In this document: piece after piece, positions 25,168 through 32,993 of the stretch
Layout: each line of letters starts with the position of its first letter
How positions within the stretch are numbered: the first letter of the stretch is position 1
DNA from: Cellulomonas soli
GTDB lineage: Bacteria > Actinomycetota > Actinomycetes > Actinomycetales > Cellulomonadaceae
Length of the DNA: 64,000 bases
Direction of reading: 5' to 3'
Assembly (NCBI RefSeq): GCF_013409305.1
Contig: NZ_JACBZJ010000001.1
Span: 1,364,001 to 1,428,000, forward strand
Made by a program: the position numbers and the translations under genes
Notes under the pieces: model-generated
Told to the model about the DNA's origin: nothing
The model's database searches: none
What the model saw: only the letters and a program-made list of their open reading frames with translations

Positions 25168-27279
25168 TCAGGGGGCGAACAAGGCCTCGGCCCGGCGGAC
25201 GAGCACACCCTCGCGCAGGGCCGTCGTGACCGCCTCGGACAGGCGCTGCCGAGCCGCCGCGGACGGTCGTGCGATCCCGAACGCGCCCGCGGTCAGCGAC
25301 ACCAGCCGGTCCTCCGGCAGGCCGTGGGCGCGACGCGCGACGTCGGCCAGCGCGTTGCGCAGCTCCTCGTACGGCACGTCCGCGACGTCGCGACGCGTCC
25401 CGTCGGCCGGGACCCTGTAGCCCGTCCACGTGGCCGGGTCCTGCGCGAGGTGCCAGACGACCAGGTCACCGTTGGGCGAGCGGTGCAACCGACCCTTGGG
25501 GACGGTCTGCAGGATCGTCGCCCGGCGCGCCTCACGGAGCCGTTCCAGGCCGAACCGGCGCGCGACCAGCCGGGCCAGGCGCTCGGCGGTCACGGGCGCC
25601 TCGGCGGTGAGGATGTCGTCGATCTGCGCACGGACCTTCGCCAGGTTGCTGCTGATGCCGACGTTGTCGAGCACGAACAGGTCGAGCACGGGCGCGTCGG
25701 CGGCCGGCACGTAGCGGGAGGCCAGCGCCGAGCGGATCACCAGGTCGCCGGGCAGGTCCGGGTGCGGGACACCGGCGCCCGTGTCGGTGCCGCGCCCGCT
25801 CAGGAGCCCGAGCGCCCCGGGGCCCGCTGAGGCCGAGCCGGTCGCGTCCGCCGTCTCGGCGACCGTGTCGTCCGCAGCGTCCTCGGCTGCCTCGTCGCCC
25901 GTCCCGTCCACCGGCTCGTCGACCGTGAGGCCGGTGGCCGTCAGACGTTCGTCGAGCACCGCGCGTGCGACCGCCAGAGCGATCGCGTCGCCGACCGTCT
26001 CCGCGTCGAGCCGACCGGCCCTGACCAGGTCGCCGACCTCGGTCAGCCCGTACCCGTCGAGCTCCGCGAGCGCCGCGCGCACCCGCACCCACCGGGTCAG
26101 CCGGGTCAGGCCGCCGGCCTTCGACACGTCGGCGTGCCACAGGGGTCCGTCATGCGCGAGCGTCTCGGCGAGCGTGCGACCTGCCTGCCAGAACACCGCG
26201 TCGACAGCACCGACCTGCATCGCGTCGATCAGCCCGCGCCAGGCGTCGGCCAGCGCGCGCAGGGAGCCGGCCGCGTTCGGGGGCAGCGCGTCGGAGGCGG
26301 CGACGATCGCGAGCGTCGCGGCGTCCAGCTCGGCCGCACCGTCGGGCTCGCCGGCCGGTTCGAGCGCGGCCGCGGCCTCCCAGGCCTGGAGCGCCCGGTC
26401 CAGCGAGGCGACCTCGTCGTCGTCGAGCGCGTTCCATCCGGCGGGCAGGGCGACCCCGGGCAGCTCACCGACGGTCCGGACGAGCGCGGGCAGGTCGTCG
26501 CGCGCCTCGACGAGGGCGCCCAGCGCGTCGCTGAGGGCCGCCAGGTCGACGTCGGCGCCGGGCCGGACGACGTCCGCGAGCGCGGCGACGACCTCCCGAC
26601 GACGGCGCTTGCGGGTCAGCAGCCGGGTGTCGGCGTGCTGCGCGGCGGCCAGCGCCCGGTCGAGGTCGGCGGCGAGGGCGCCCGGGGTGAACGGGCCCAG
26701 GTGCGGCACGTGCGCCTGTCGGTACGCCTCGACCTGCTCGCGCACGTGCGCGGCGTGGGCGTGCCAGGTCGGTCCGACGACCTCGCGGGCGTCGCCGGTG
26801 GGCACCAGGGGTGCTGAGCCCCCGGCGGCGAGCCAGTCGGCCATGAGGTCCAGGTGCGTCGGCGTGAACGCGCGGGCGGCGAGCCCCTTGACGAGCCCGT
26901 CCTCGACAGCCGAGCTCGCCGACAGCAGCCGCTTGACGACCTGGGCGAGTCGTCGCAGGTCGAGCCGGTCCGCGTCGGTCAACCCGGCGAGCCGCCACGG
27001 GGACGCGGACGGCGCCTGACCGAGCTCGGCGAGCGCGTCACGAAGCCGTTCGGCGGCCTCCGCGAGCGCCTCGAGCGGCACGTCTCCCGCGGCGATGCCC
27101 GGAGGGACGGACGGCACCTCGTCGTCCGCCAGGTCGGCGTCGGCGAGCAGGTCGCGCACCCGGTCGCGGGCGTCGGCGGCGGACAGCCCGGCCGGCCCGA
27201 CGACGGTCCACGAATCCGGTCGCTTGCCCCGGGCGGCGCGGGGGCGCGCGGCGGCACGACCGGTCTCCGTCCTCGCCAT
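25168..27279 (-). CDS. DUF3320-domain protein lacking the usual helicase module
   Basis: 703 residues from ATG 27279. The region about 540-640 is the DUF3320-type C-terminal domain, with VLDNVGISSNLAKVRAQIDD just before it and then ARLVARRFGLERLREARR and VPYEELRNALADVARR. Upstream is an all-helical segment rich in Ala, Leu and Asp, with GPLWHADVSKAGGLTRLTRW and WRGLIDAMQVGAVDAVFWQAG near 350-410. An acidic linker (EDAADDTVAETADATG) joins the two. Family proteins are normally very long DUF4011/superfamily 1 helicases with a nuclease domain. No Walker A, Walker B or nuclease motif is visible here. It may be a regulatory paralogue or a deletion derivative. A few start codons are possible upstream (27330). 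Confidence 0.6.
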   Translation of the reverse strand: MARTETGRAAARPRAARGKRPDSWTVVGPAGLSAADARDRVRDLLADADLADDEVPSVPPGIAAGDVPLEALAEAAERLRDALAELGQAPSASPWRLAGLTDADRLDLRRLAQVVKRLLSASSAVEDGLVKGLAARAFTPTHLDLMADWLAAGGSAPLVPTGDAREVVGPTWHAHAAHVREQVEAYRQAHVPHLGPFTPGALAADLDRALAAAQHADTRLLTRKRRRREVVAALADVVRPGADVDLAALSDALGALVEARDDLPALVRTVGELPGVALPAGWNALDDDEVASLDRALQAWEAAAALEPAGEPDGAAELDAATLAIVAASDALPPNAAGSLRALADAWRGLIDAMQVGAVDAVFWQAGRTLAETLAHDGPLWHADVSKAGGLTRLTRWVRVRAALAELDGYGLTEVGDLVRAGRLDAETVGDAIALAVARAVLDERLTATGLTVDEPVDGTGDEAAEDAADDTVAETADATGSASAGPGALGLLSGRGTDTGAGVPHPDLPGDLVIRSALASRYVPAADAPVLDLFVLDNVGISSNLAKVRAQIDDILTAEAPVTAERLARLVARRFGLERLREARRATILQTVPKGRLHRSPNGDLVVWHLAQDPATWTGYRVPADGTRRDVADVPYEELRNALADVARRAHGLPEDRLVSLTAGAFGIARPSAAARQRLSEAVTTALREGVLVRRAEALFAP

Positions 27280-27444
27280 GCTCCCCGGTTCCCCCCCCTG
27301 CGGTCGACGTGCGCCGGCTGCACGCGGCATCGTCCCTATCGGCAGGTCGACGCCGGTTCTGCACCCTTCACGTGCGACCAGGGTGCCCGACCGGGCGTTG
27401 TCCGACGACTCGTGCGACTGAGCACCCTCGAGCGACCGGGCGCG

Positions 27445-28185
27445 TCAGCCGAGCAGCAGGTGGCCGCAGTACCCGGCGGCGAAGGCGCTCGCGACGGCGA
27501 CGCCCGGCAGCGCGAGGCGTGCCGTGCGCTGGGCGCGCGAGCGGACGGTGCGCAACGAGCGGCGCGTGGGCCACGTGTCGGTCGCGGTGGGGTCCTCGAG
27601 GTGCACAGGCTCCGGCGTCACCGGCGAGGACATGACCGGCGAGGACGTCACGGGCGAGGACGAGACGGGCGACGGCGCGGCGAGCTGCGTGCGTGCGGGC
27701 TGCTCGCGGCGGACCGTCACGTCGTGCAGCGGTCGGACGGGCACGAACGGGCCCAGCGGATCGAGCCGGTCGGGGGTCCGGATGACGGCGACCCCGACGA
27801 CGGGCGACGGCGCGGTGACCGGCCCGACGGCCTCCACGACGGCGTGCGAGGCGAGCGCACGGACGGCCTCAGGAGCCCAGCGGGACTCGGGCCCTGCGGG
27901 TTCGGGCGTCGGGGCACGGACCACGGGAGGGGTCGGGGTGGCGACGGACGGGGTGCTGCCCGTCGCGGGGTGCTTCTCGCGGTGCGGCAGGTCGGCGCCG
28001 TGCGGCGCGCGCTGCGTCGGCACGAACGTCACGAGCGGTGCGGCCGCGGCCCGGAGCAGCTCCGGGGTGACCGCGAGGTGCTGCCCGGTGGTCGTCGGGA
28101 CGACGGGCAGCTCGCCGGTCAGCGGGCCGGTCACACGCAGACGAGCGGCGGGTCTCCCCACCGTCCTCGGCGTCGTGCTCGGCAT
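27445..28185 (-). CDS. Proline-rich tail-anchored hypothetical protein
   Basis: 246 residues that I do not recognise. About 215 residues are low-complexity Pro, Val, Thr and Ala sequence, including the tandem SSPVT-type repeats described separately. The C-terminus is a single hydrophobic segment (RLALPGVAVASAFAAGYCGH), so the protein is probably inserted by its tail with the bulk in the cytoplasm. The preferred start is ATG 28185; the frame is open further upstream into the amylase gene. It lies between the DUF3320 gene and the GH13 gene, all leftward. Confidence 0.5.
   Translation of the reverse strand: MPSTTPRTVGRPAARLRVTGPLTGELPVVPTTTGQHLAVTPELLRAAAAPLVTFVPTQRAPHGADLPHREKHPATGSTPSVATPTPPVVRAPTPEPAGPESRWAPEAVRALASHAVVEAVGPVTAPSPVVGVAVIRTPDRLDPLGPFVPVRPLHDVTVRREQPARTQLAAPSPVSSSPVTSSPVMSSPVTPEPVHLEDPTATDTWPTRRSLRTVRSRAQRTARLALPGVAVASAFAAGYCGHLLLG
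27617..27676. repeat. Four tandem 15-bp repeats inside the tail-anchored protein gene
   Basis: Units at 27617, 27632, 27647 and 27662 share the core ACSGGCGAGGAC (GTCACCGGCGAGGAC and variants; the last is more diverged). On the minus strand they encode SSPVT, SSPVM, SSPVT and a related unit. The 15-bp period keeps the frame, so copy number can change without breaking the protein. Confidence 0.85.
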
Positions 28186-28216
28186 GGCTGCCACACCGTT
28201 CTCATCGGCGCGCGGG

Positions 28217-28241
28217 GGTCCCGTCTTGAGCAACCGGGACC
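28217..28241 (-). terminator. Hairpin downstream of the GH13 gene
   Basis: GGTCCCG (28217-28223) pairs with CGGGACC (28235-28241) around an 11-nt loop, about 40 bp after the GH13 stop at 28284 on the minus strand. A short stem without a T-run, so it is a modest candidate. Confidence 0.45.
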
Positions 28242-28283
28242 GTCGGCGGGTGAAGGTTCGGCCGTTCGTGCGGGACGTGCAGG

Positions 28284-29585
28284 TCAGCGCAGCACGGCCC
28301 AGGCGTGCGCGGGCAGCTGCCAGCCGTCGCCGTGCCGTGTCGCGTCCCCGGCAAGCAGCTCGGTGCGTCCGACGTCGAGCCGAGCGGGCTCGTCGCGCGT
28401 GCTGAGGGCGAGCACCAGCGAGCCGTCCTCGCCGTCGCGGGCGGTCAGCTCGAGCACCAGCAGCTCGTTCTCCAGCACGAGCGAGCGGGAGCGTGCGGTG
28501 CGCAGCCACGGGTGGCGTCGCCGCACCGAGACGAGCCGGCGGTGCAGGTCGATCGTGGCCTGCTGCTCGGGCGTCCACGCGCCGGGGGCGTCGGGGTAGG
28601 CCGGGCGGACGGCGTCGTCGCCGCCGAGCCGGTCCTCCTTCACGCCGTGCAGGCCGATCTCGTCGCCGTAGTAGACGGCGGGCGTCCCGGCGAGCAGCAG
28701 GAGCAGCGCGTGGGCGTGCGGGTGGTGGCGCGCGTCGGGGACCTGGTCGACGATCCGGGTGACGTCGTGGTTGCCGACGAAGGTCCACGGGACGAACGTG
28801 TCGAGCAGCGCGTCGTGCCTGGTCAGCGTCCAGTCGAGCTCGAAGAAGTTGCGCTCGCGCAGCGAGCTCCAGATCGACTTCCACAGCTCGTACTGGGTGA
28901 GGGAGTCCACCGTCGACTCCTGCACGATCGCCGCGTAGTCGCCGTGGATGACCTCGCCGACGACGTACGCGTCGGGGTGCGCGGCCCGCACGCGCGGCAG
29001 CACCGTGGCCCAGAATCGCGCGGGTGTGGCGTAGGCGGCGTCGAGGCGCCAGCCGTCGGCACCCTGGTCGAGCCAGTGGGTCATCACGCGGGTGACGTGC
29101 TCGACCACCTCGGGCGCGTCGTGGTCGAGCAGGACGAGCCCGTCGTGCCCCTCGAACACGGCGAGCCGGCCGTCGGGCTCGTGCCGGAACCAGCGGGCCG
29201 CGTCGCCCGTCGGGTCGGCGAGCGCCGCCCTGACCTGCGGGAAGTCCCGGCCGACGTGGTTGAACACCCCGTCGAGCAGCACGCGGACCCCGCGGTCGTG
29301 CGCGGCCTGGAACAGCTGGCGCAGGTCGTCCTCGTCGCCGAGGCGGGGGTCGACGCGCAGGTGGTCGACGGTGTCGTAGCCGTGGCTGGTGGAGGCGAAG
29401 ACGGGGCCGAGCGCGAGGCCGTTGAGGCCGAGGTCGACGACGTGGTCGAGCCAGCGCTCGAGGTGGTCGAGGTGGTGCAGGGGCGGGCGGCGCTCGGTGC
29501 CGAGGTGGTCGCTGTCGCGGATGGCGGCGCCGACGAATCCCAACGGGTAGACGTGCCACCACAGGCAGTCGTCGCTCCAGCTCAT
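28284..29585 (-). CDS. GH13-family alpha-amylase-type glycoside hydrolase
   Basis: 433 residues. The TIM-barrel regions are recognisable: DGVFNHVG (region I, about 102-109), GWRLDAAYA with the nucleophile Asp (region II, about 185), VVGEVIHG with the acid/base Glu (region III, about 215) and FVGNHDVTR with the third Asp (region IV, about 275). No signal peptide is present (it starts MSWSDDCLWWHVYPLG), so it acts in the cytoplasm on maltodextrins, glycogen or similar glucans. Substrate specificity is not decidable by eye. ATG 29585 directly precedes the first barrel strand. It is divergent from the membrane protein at 29849. Confidence 0.88.
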   Translation of the reverse strand: MSWSDDCLWWHVYPLGFVGAAIRDSDHLGTERRPPLHHLDHLERWLDHVVDLGLNGLALGPVFASTSHGYDTVDHLRVDPRLGDEDDLRQLFQAAHDRGVRVLLDGVFNHVGRDFPQVRAALADPTGDAARWFRHEPDGRLAVFEGHDGLVLLDHDAPEVVEHVTRVMTHWLDQGADGWRLDAAYATPARFWATVLPRVRAAHPDAYVVGEVIHGDYAAIVQESTVDSLTQYELWKSIWSSLRERNFFELDWTLTRHDALLDTFVPWTFVGNHDVTRIVDQVPDARHHPHAHALLLLLAGTPAVYYGDEIGLHGVKEDRLGGDDAVRPAYPDAPGAWTPEQQATIDLHRRLVSVRRRHPWLRTARSRSLVLENELLVLELTARDGEDGSLVLALSTRDEPARLDVGRTELLAGDATRHGDGWQLPAHAWAVLR

Positions 29586-29645
29586 CCGTGCAGCGTACGG
29601 GCGTGCGGGGCCGGGGGGACGCGGCCCGGCGCACCCACGAGCAGG

Positions 29646-29661
29646 GTTACGGAACGGTAAC
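29646..29661. promoter_or_regulatory. Inverted repeat GTTAC-N6-GTAAC in a divergent promoter region
   Basis: This site has the spacing of a GlnR half-box pair (GTnAC-N6-GnAAC). It lies in the 263-bp spacer between the GH13 gene and the membrane-protein operon. Nearby, AGTACC is repeated directly (29683-29695). Nitrogen control is only a suggestion. Confidence 0.3.
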
Positions 29662-29848
29662 AATCGCGCGATGCGGGACCAAAGTACCTAGTACCGACTG
29701 TCCGGGAGAAACCACCCCCTGGTAGGAAGTGCCCAGCCGGTCGGACGGTCCTCGACGGCGGCAACGGAGCCGCCGTGAGCACCCCCCGCCGGACGCTCCC
29801 CCACGTCCGCGCCCTGGCAGGGCTCGGCCTACCCACAACGAGGTGGAC

Positions 29849-30511
29849 ATGACCAGACACGTCCTCGCCGGCATCGTCCTCGCCGTGCTGGCAGCCCTGA
29901 CGGTCCTGCTCTCCGGACTGCTCGGCCCCGAGGTGCAGGGCGTCGCGCTGCTCGGCGCCGCGCTCGGCGGAGCCCTCGGGCTCGTGCCCGACCGCTCGCC
30001 CGGGGCCCGCGTCGGGGGGTTCGCGGTGGGCTTCGTCGCGGCCTGGTCGGGCTACGCGCTCCGCGCCGCCGCCCTGCCGGACACCGCAGGCGGGCGCGCC
30101 GTCGCCGTCCTGATCGTCGTGCTCGTGTGCGTCGCCGTCGCCGTCGGCACGCGCGGTCGGCTGCCGCTGTGGTCGGCGCTGCTCGGCGCCGCCGCCATGG
30201 CCGGCTCGTACGAGTACCCGTACGTCGCCGACCCGAGCGGGTTCCTGGCCACCTCGCCCGTCTCCGCGACCGCGGTGCTCGTCACCGCCGCGGCCGGGTT
30301 CCTGGCCACTGCCCTGCTCGGGCCCGTCGTCCAGCAGTCGCGCACCGACGAGGCGATCCTCGCCGACGCCCGCGCCCAGCTCGCCGACGCCGGACGGCGC
30401 GCAGACGGCACGGCTCCGGCCGGCGGACCACCGCCCGCCCGGCCCGCACCGACCCCGGCGCCCGCCGCCGCTCCGATCTTCCGTCCGTTCGACGCCGCAC
30501 CGGAGGCCTGA
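29849..30511 (+). CDS. Multi-pass membrane protein, partner of the XXLXXG protein
   Basis: 220 residues with about five membrane helices (HVLAGIVLAVLAALTVLLSG; VGGFAVGFVAAWSGYAL; VAVLIVVLVCVAVAVG; LWSALLGAAAMAG; TAVLVTAAAGFLATALLG). A Pro/Ala-rich cytoplasmic tail follows. The family is not recognised. AGGTGG precedes the ATG. It is separated by one base from the next gene, so the two are one operon, and a combined envelope function is likely. Confidence 0.6.
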   Translation: MTRHVLAGIVLAVLAALTVLLSGLLGPEVQGVALLGAALGGALGLVPDRSPGARVGGFAVGFVAAWSGYALRAAALPDTAGGRAVAVLIVVLVCVAVAVGTRGRLPLWSALLGAAAMAGSYEYPYVADPSGFLATSPVSATAVLVTAAAGFLATALLGPVVQQSRTDEAILADARAQLADAGRRADGTAPAGGPPPARPAPTPAPAAAPIFRPFDAAPEA

Positions 30512-30512
30512 C

Positions 30513-32936
30513 GTGACCGCACGCACCGCACGCAGGACAGCCGGCACCGACCCGCGCCACCGGCTCCGCCGCGCAGGCGTGGCCGCGCTCGGCCTGCCCC
30601 TCGTCCTGCTCGCCGCACCCGCCACCGCGCTCGCCCCGCTGACGGCGACCGACGCGACCACGACCACCGACGGCGACGTGAGCGTCACCAACACCGAGAC
30701 CGTGCAGGCGCAGCTCGACGCGTCCGGGCGGCTTGAGGTCGCCCGGCTGTACGAGCAGCTGGCGTTCAGCGGGAAGGGCACGACGACCGTCGTCAACCCC
30801 ACCTCCACGCAGGGCCTGCGCAACCTCGACGGGTTCGGCGGCTTCAGCACGAGCGACGGCGCGATGACCGCGACCGTCACCGTCGACGGCGAGAAGCGGC
30901 TGCGCACCGTCTCGGACTTCACCGGGGACCTGCCCGTGGGCGTCGAGGTGCATTACCGGCTCAACGGCAAGGAGGTGGACCCCGGCCGGGTCGTCGGAGC
31001 CGACGGCACGCTCAAGGTCCGCTACACCGTGAGCAACCTGACCACCCGGCAGGACCCGGTCACCTACGACGACGGCACCGGCACGCAGGTCACGACGACC
31101 GCCGAGACCGTCGTGCCGCTCGTCGGCCAGCTCACCACCACGCTGCCGTCCACGTTCACCGCGGTCGCCTCCGACGAGGCGAACATCGCCGGTGACGGAC
31201 GCGGCGGCACGAAGCTGTCGTTCACCATGACCCTCTTCCCGCCCATCGGCTCGCCGACCGCGGAGTTCGGGTACACCGCCGAGATCGAGAACGGGCAGGT
31301 GCCCGCGGCGAACGTCTCGGTGCTGCCCGTCTCGCCGCTGACCAGCCCGTCCTTCGCCGGGGGCGCCGCGTCCTACGCCGGCGGTGCCGAGTCGGGGCAG
31401 GAGCTCACGGCAGGCGCGACCGCCATCGACGGCAACCTGCTCGCGCTGCGCGACGGGGCCGCGACCCTGCTCGACGGCCTCCTGCAGCTGCAGGACGGCG
31501 CCGCCCAGCTGTCCGCCGGGCTCAACGGGGAGGCCGCCCCCGGTGCGCGCACGCTCGCTGCCGGGCTCGTCACCGCCCGGACGGGCGCGAGCGACCTCGC
31601 CGCGGGTGCTGCCACGGCGAACGGTGGCGCGCGCCAGGTCGCCGACGGCGCCGCGGCGCTCGACGCCGGGCTGACGCAGGCGGGCCAAAAGGTCCCCTCG
31701 CTGCTCGACGGCCTCAACCAGGTGCAGGGTGGCTTGACCGCCGTCGACCAGGGCCTGGCCACGATGTCCGGGTCCATCGGCGGGCTGCCCGAGAACCAGG
31801 GCGTGATCGACCTGCACAACGGCATCGCGTCCCTGCAGACCGGCGTGACCAACGCACGCCTGGGCGCCAAGTCCATGAGCTCGACGATCGGCTCGCTCGC
31901 CGCCGTCCTCAACGGGCTCGGCGCGACGCACCCGACCCTCACCCTCGCAGGCGCTGCCGACCCGCGGTACCCGGCCGTCGTCGGGCTCAACCAGTTCCTC
32001 AGCGCCGTCGCGGCGGGCGAGACCGACCCCGTCAAGAAGGTCACCCTGCAGGCCGTCGCCGCGATGTACACGGTCGACACCGGCCCGGTGGACCTCGGGC
32101 CGGGCATGCAGACGCTGGCGAGCGTGCTGAGCTCCGGGATCGTGACGGGGCTCGGGGCGCTGCAGTGCGGGCTGGACCGACCGGCCGCGACGGCCGGGGG
32201 CCTCGACTGCGCCGCCAGCCCGAGCGTCGCCGAGGGACTCGGCCTGGTCGACGAGGGCCTGGGCGACCTGGTCGACGAGGTCGTCAAGAGCGTCCAGGGT
32301 GGCGTCGGGCAGGACGCCGACACCCAGGCCAGCGGCACGCTGCGCGGCGGCATCACCTCGCTGCAGGACGGCACCGCGCAGATCGTCACCGGTGCGCAGG
32401 CCCTGGTGAGCGGCCTCGGCCAGCTCCAGGCCGGTGCCGGGAAGCTGAGCTCGGGCTCGTCGCAGCTGGCCGACGGCACCGCGCGACTGTCCGGCGGCGC
32501 AGCCCAGCTGTCCTCCGGCACCTCACGCCTGGCCACCGGTGCGGGCGACCTCGCCGACGGTCTGGGCGACGCGGCCGACGGCGCCGAGCAGCTCTCCGAG
32601 GGTCTGACCCAGGCCGCCGACGGCGCCCCGGCGCTGGTCGACGGCGCCACCCAGCTCTCCGAGCAGGGCACCTCGGTCCTGGCCGCGTCGGGGGCCGAGA
32701 CGGCCGCGGACTACGGCGTGAAGTACGCCGTGATCGAGGCGGGCGCCCAGCGCACGGCCGAGGAGTCGATGGCCTACGGCGGGCCCGAGGGTGCGGCGTC
32801 GGTCACCGCGTACTCGCTCGACCTCGCCGCGGTCGACGGGTCGGGGGTCACCTCGGTCGGTCGCGGGGCGGCAGCGCTCGCCCTGTTCGGGATCGGTGCG
32901 ACGGTCGCGACGCTGTGGCGGCGTCGGCTCGTCTGA
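30513..32936 (+). CDS. Secreted/membrane XXLXXG-repeat protein (YhgE/Pip-like C-terminal region)
   Basis: 807 residues from GTG 30513. A Sec signal or membrane anchor occupies about 20-40 (VAALGLPLVLLAAPATALA). A beta-rich domain covers about 45-290. Residues about 300-760 contain long runs of a heptad-like XXLXXG pattern (DGAATLLDG, SGGAAQLSSG, LADGLGDAADG, LVDGATQLSEQG). One membrane helix lies at the C-terminus (GAAALALFGIGATVATLWRR). The repeat is the same as that in YhgE/Pip-type envelope and phage-receptor proteins and in actinobacterial transport-associated proteins. It forms a coiled, elongated extracellular stalk. Function unknown; co-transcribed with the upstream membrane protein. 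Confidence 0.75.
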   Translation: MTARTARRTAGTDPRHRLRRAGVAALGLPLVLLAAPATALAPLTATDATTTTDGDVSVTNTETVQAQLDASGRLEVARLYEQLAFSGKGTTTVVNPTSTQGLRNLDGFGGFSTSDGAMTATVTVDGEKRLRTVSDFTGDLPVGVEVHYRLNGKEVDPGRVVGADGTLKVRYTVSNLTTRQDPVTYDDGTGTQVTTTAETVVPLVGQLTTTLPSTFTAVASDEANIAGDGRGGTKLSFTMTLFPPIGSPTAEFGYTAEIENGQVPAANVSVLPVSPLTSPSFAGGAASYAGGAESGQELTAGATAIDGNLLALRDGAATLLDGLLQLQDGAAQLSAGLNGEAAPGARTLAAGLVTARTGASDLAAGAATANGGARQVADGAAALDAGLTQAGQKVPSLLDGLNQVQGGLTAVDQGLATMSGSIGGLPENQGVIDLHNGIASLQTGVTNARLGAKSMSSTIGSLAAVLNGLGATHPTLTLAGAADPRYPAVVGLNQFLSAVAAGETDPVKKVTLQAVAAMYTVDTGPVDLGPGMQTLASVLSSGIVTGLGALQCGLDRPAATAGGLDCAASPSVAEGLGLVDEGLGDLVDEVVKSVQGGVGQDADTQASGTLRGGITSLQDGTAQIVTGAQALVSGLGQLQAGAGKLSSGSSQLADGTARLSGGAAQLSSGTSRLATGAGDLADGLGDAADGAEQLSEGLTQAADGAPALVDGATQLSEQGTSVLAASGAETAADYGVKYAVIEAGAQRTAEESMAYGGPEGAASVTAYSLDLAAVDGSGVTSVGRGAAALALFGIGATVATLWRRRLV

Positions 32937-32947
32937 CCCGGCATCGT

Positions 32948-32988
32948 CGTCCGCCCGTCGCGCGCCTCCCGGCCGCGGCGGGCGGACG
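32948..32988. terminator. Bidirectional terminator between convergent genes
   Basis: A perfect 10-bp stem CGTCCGCCCG/CGGGCGGACG (32948-32957 with 32979-32988) fills the 57-bp gap between the XXLXXG gene stop (32936) and the S33 peptidase stop (32994). Confidence 0.7.
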
Positions 32989-32993
32989 GCCGT

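Noticed and set aside
31373..32671. Serine/Pro/Ala-rich minus-strand frame opposite the XXLXXG gene
   Set aside because: The apparent repeats come from the periodic sequence of the true plus-strand gene.
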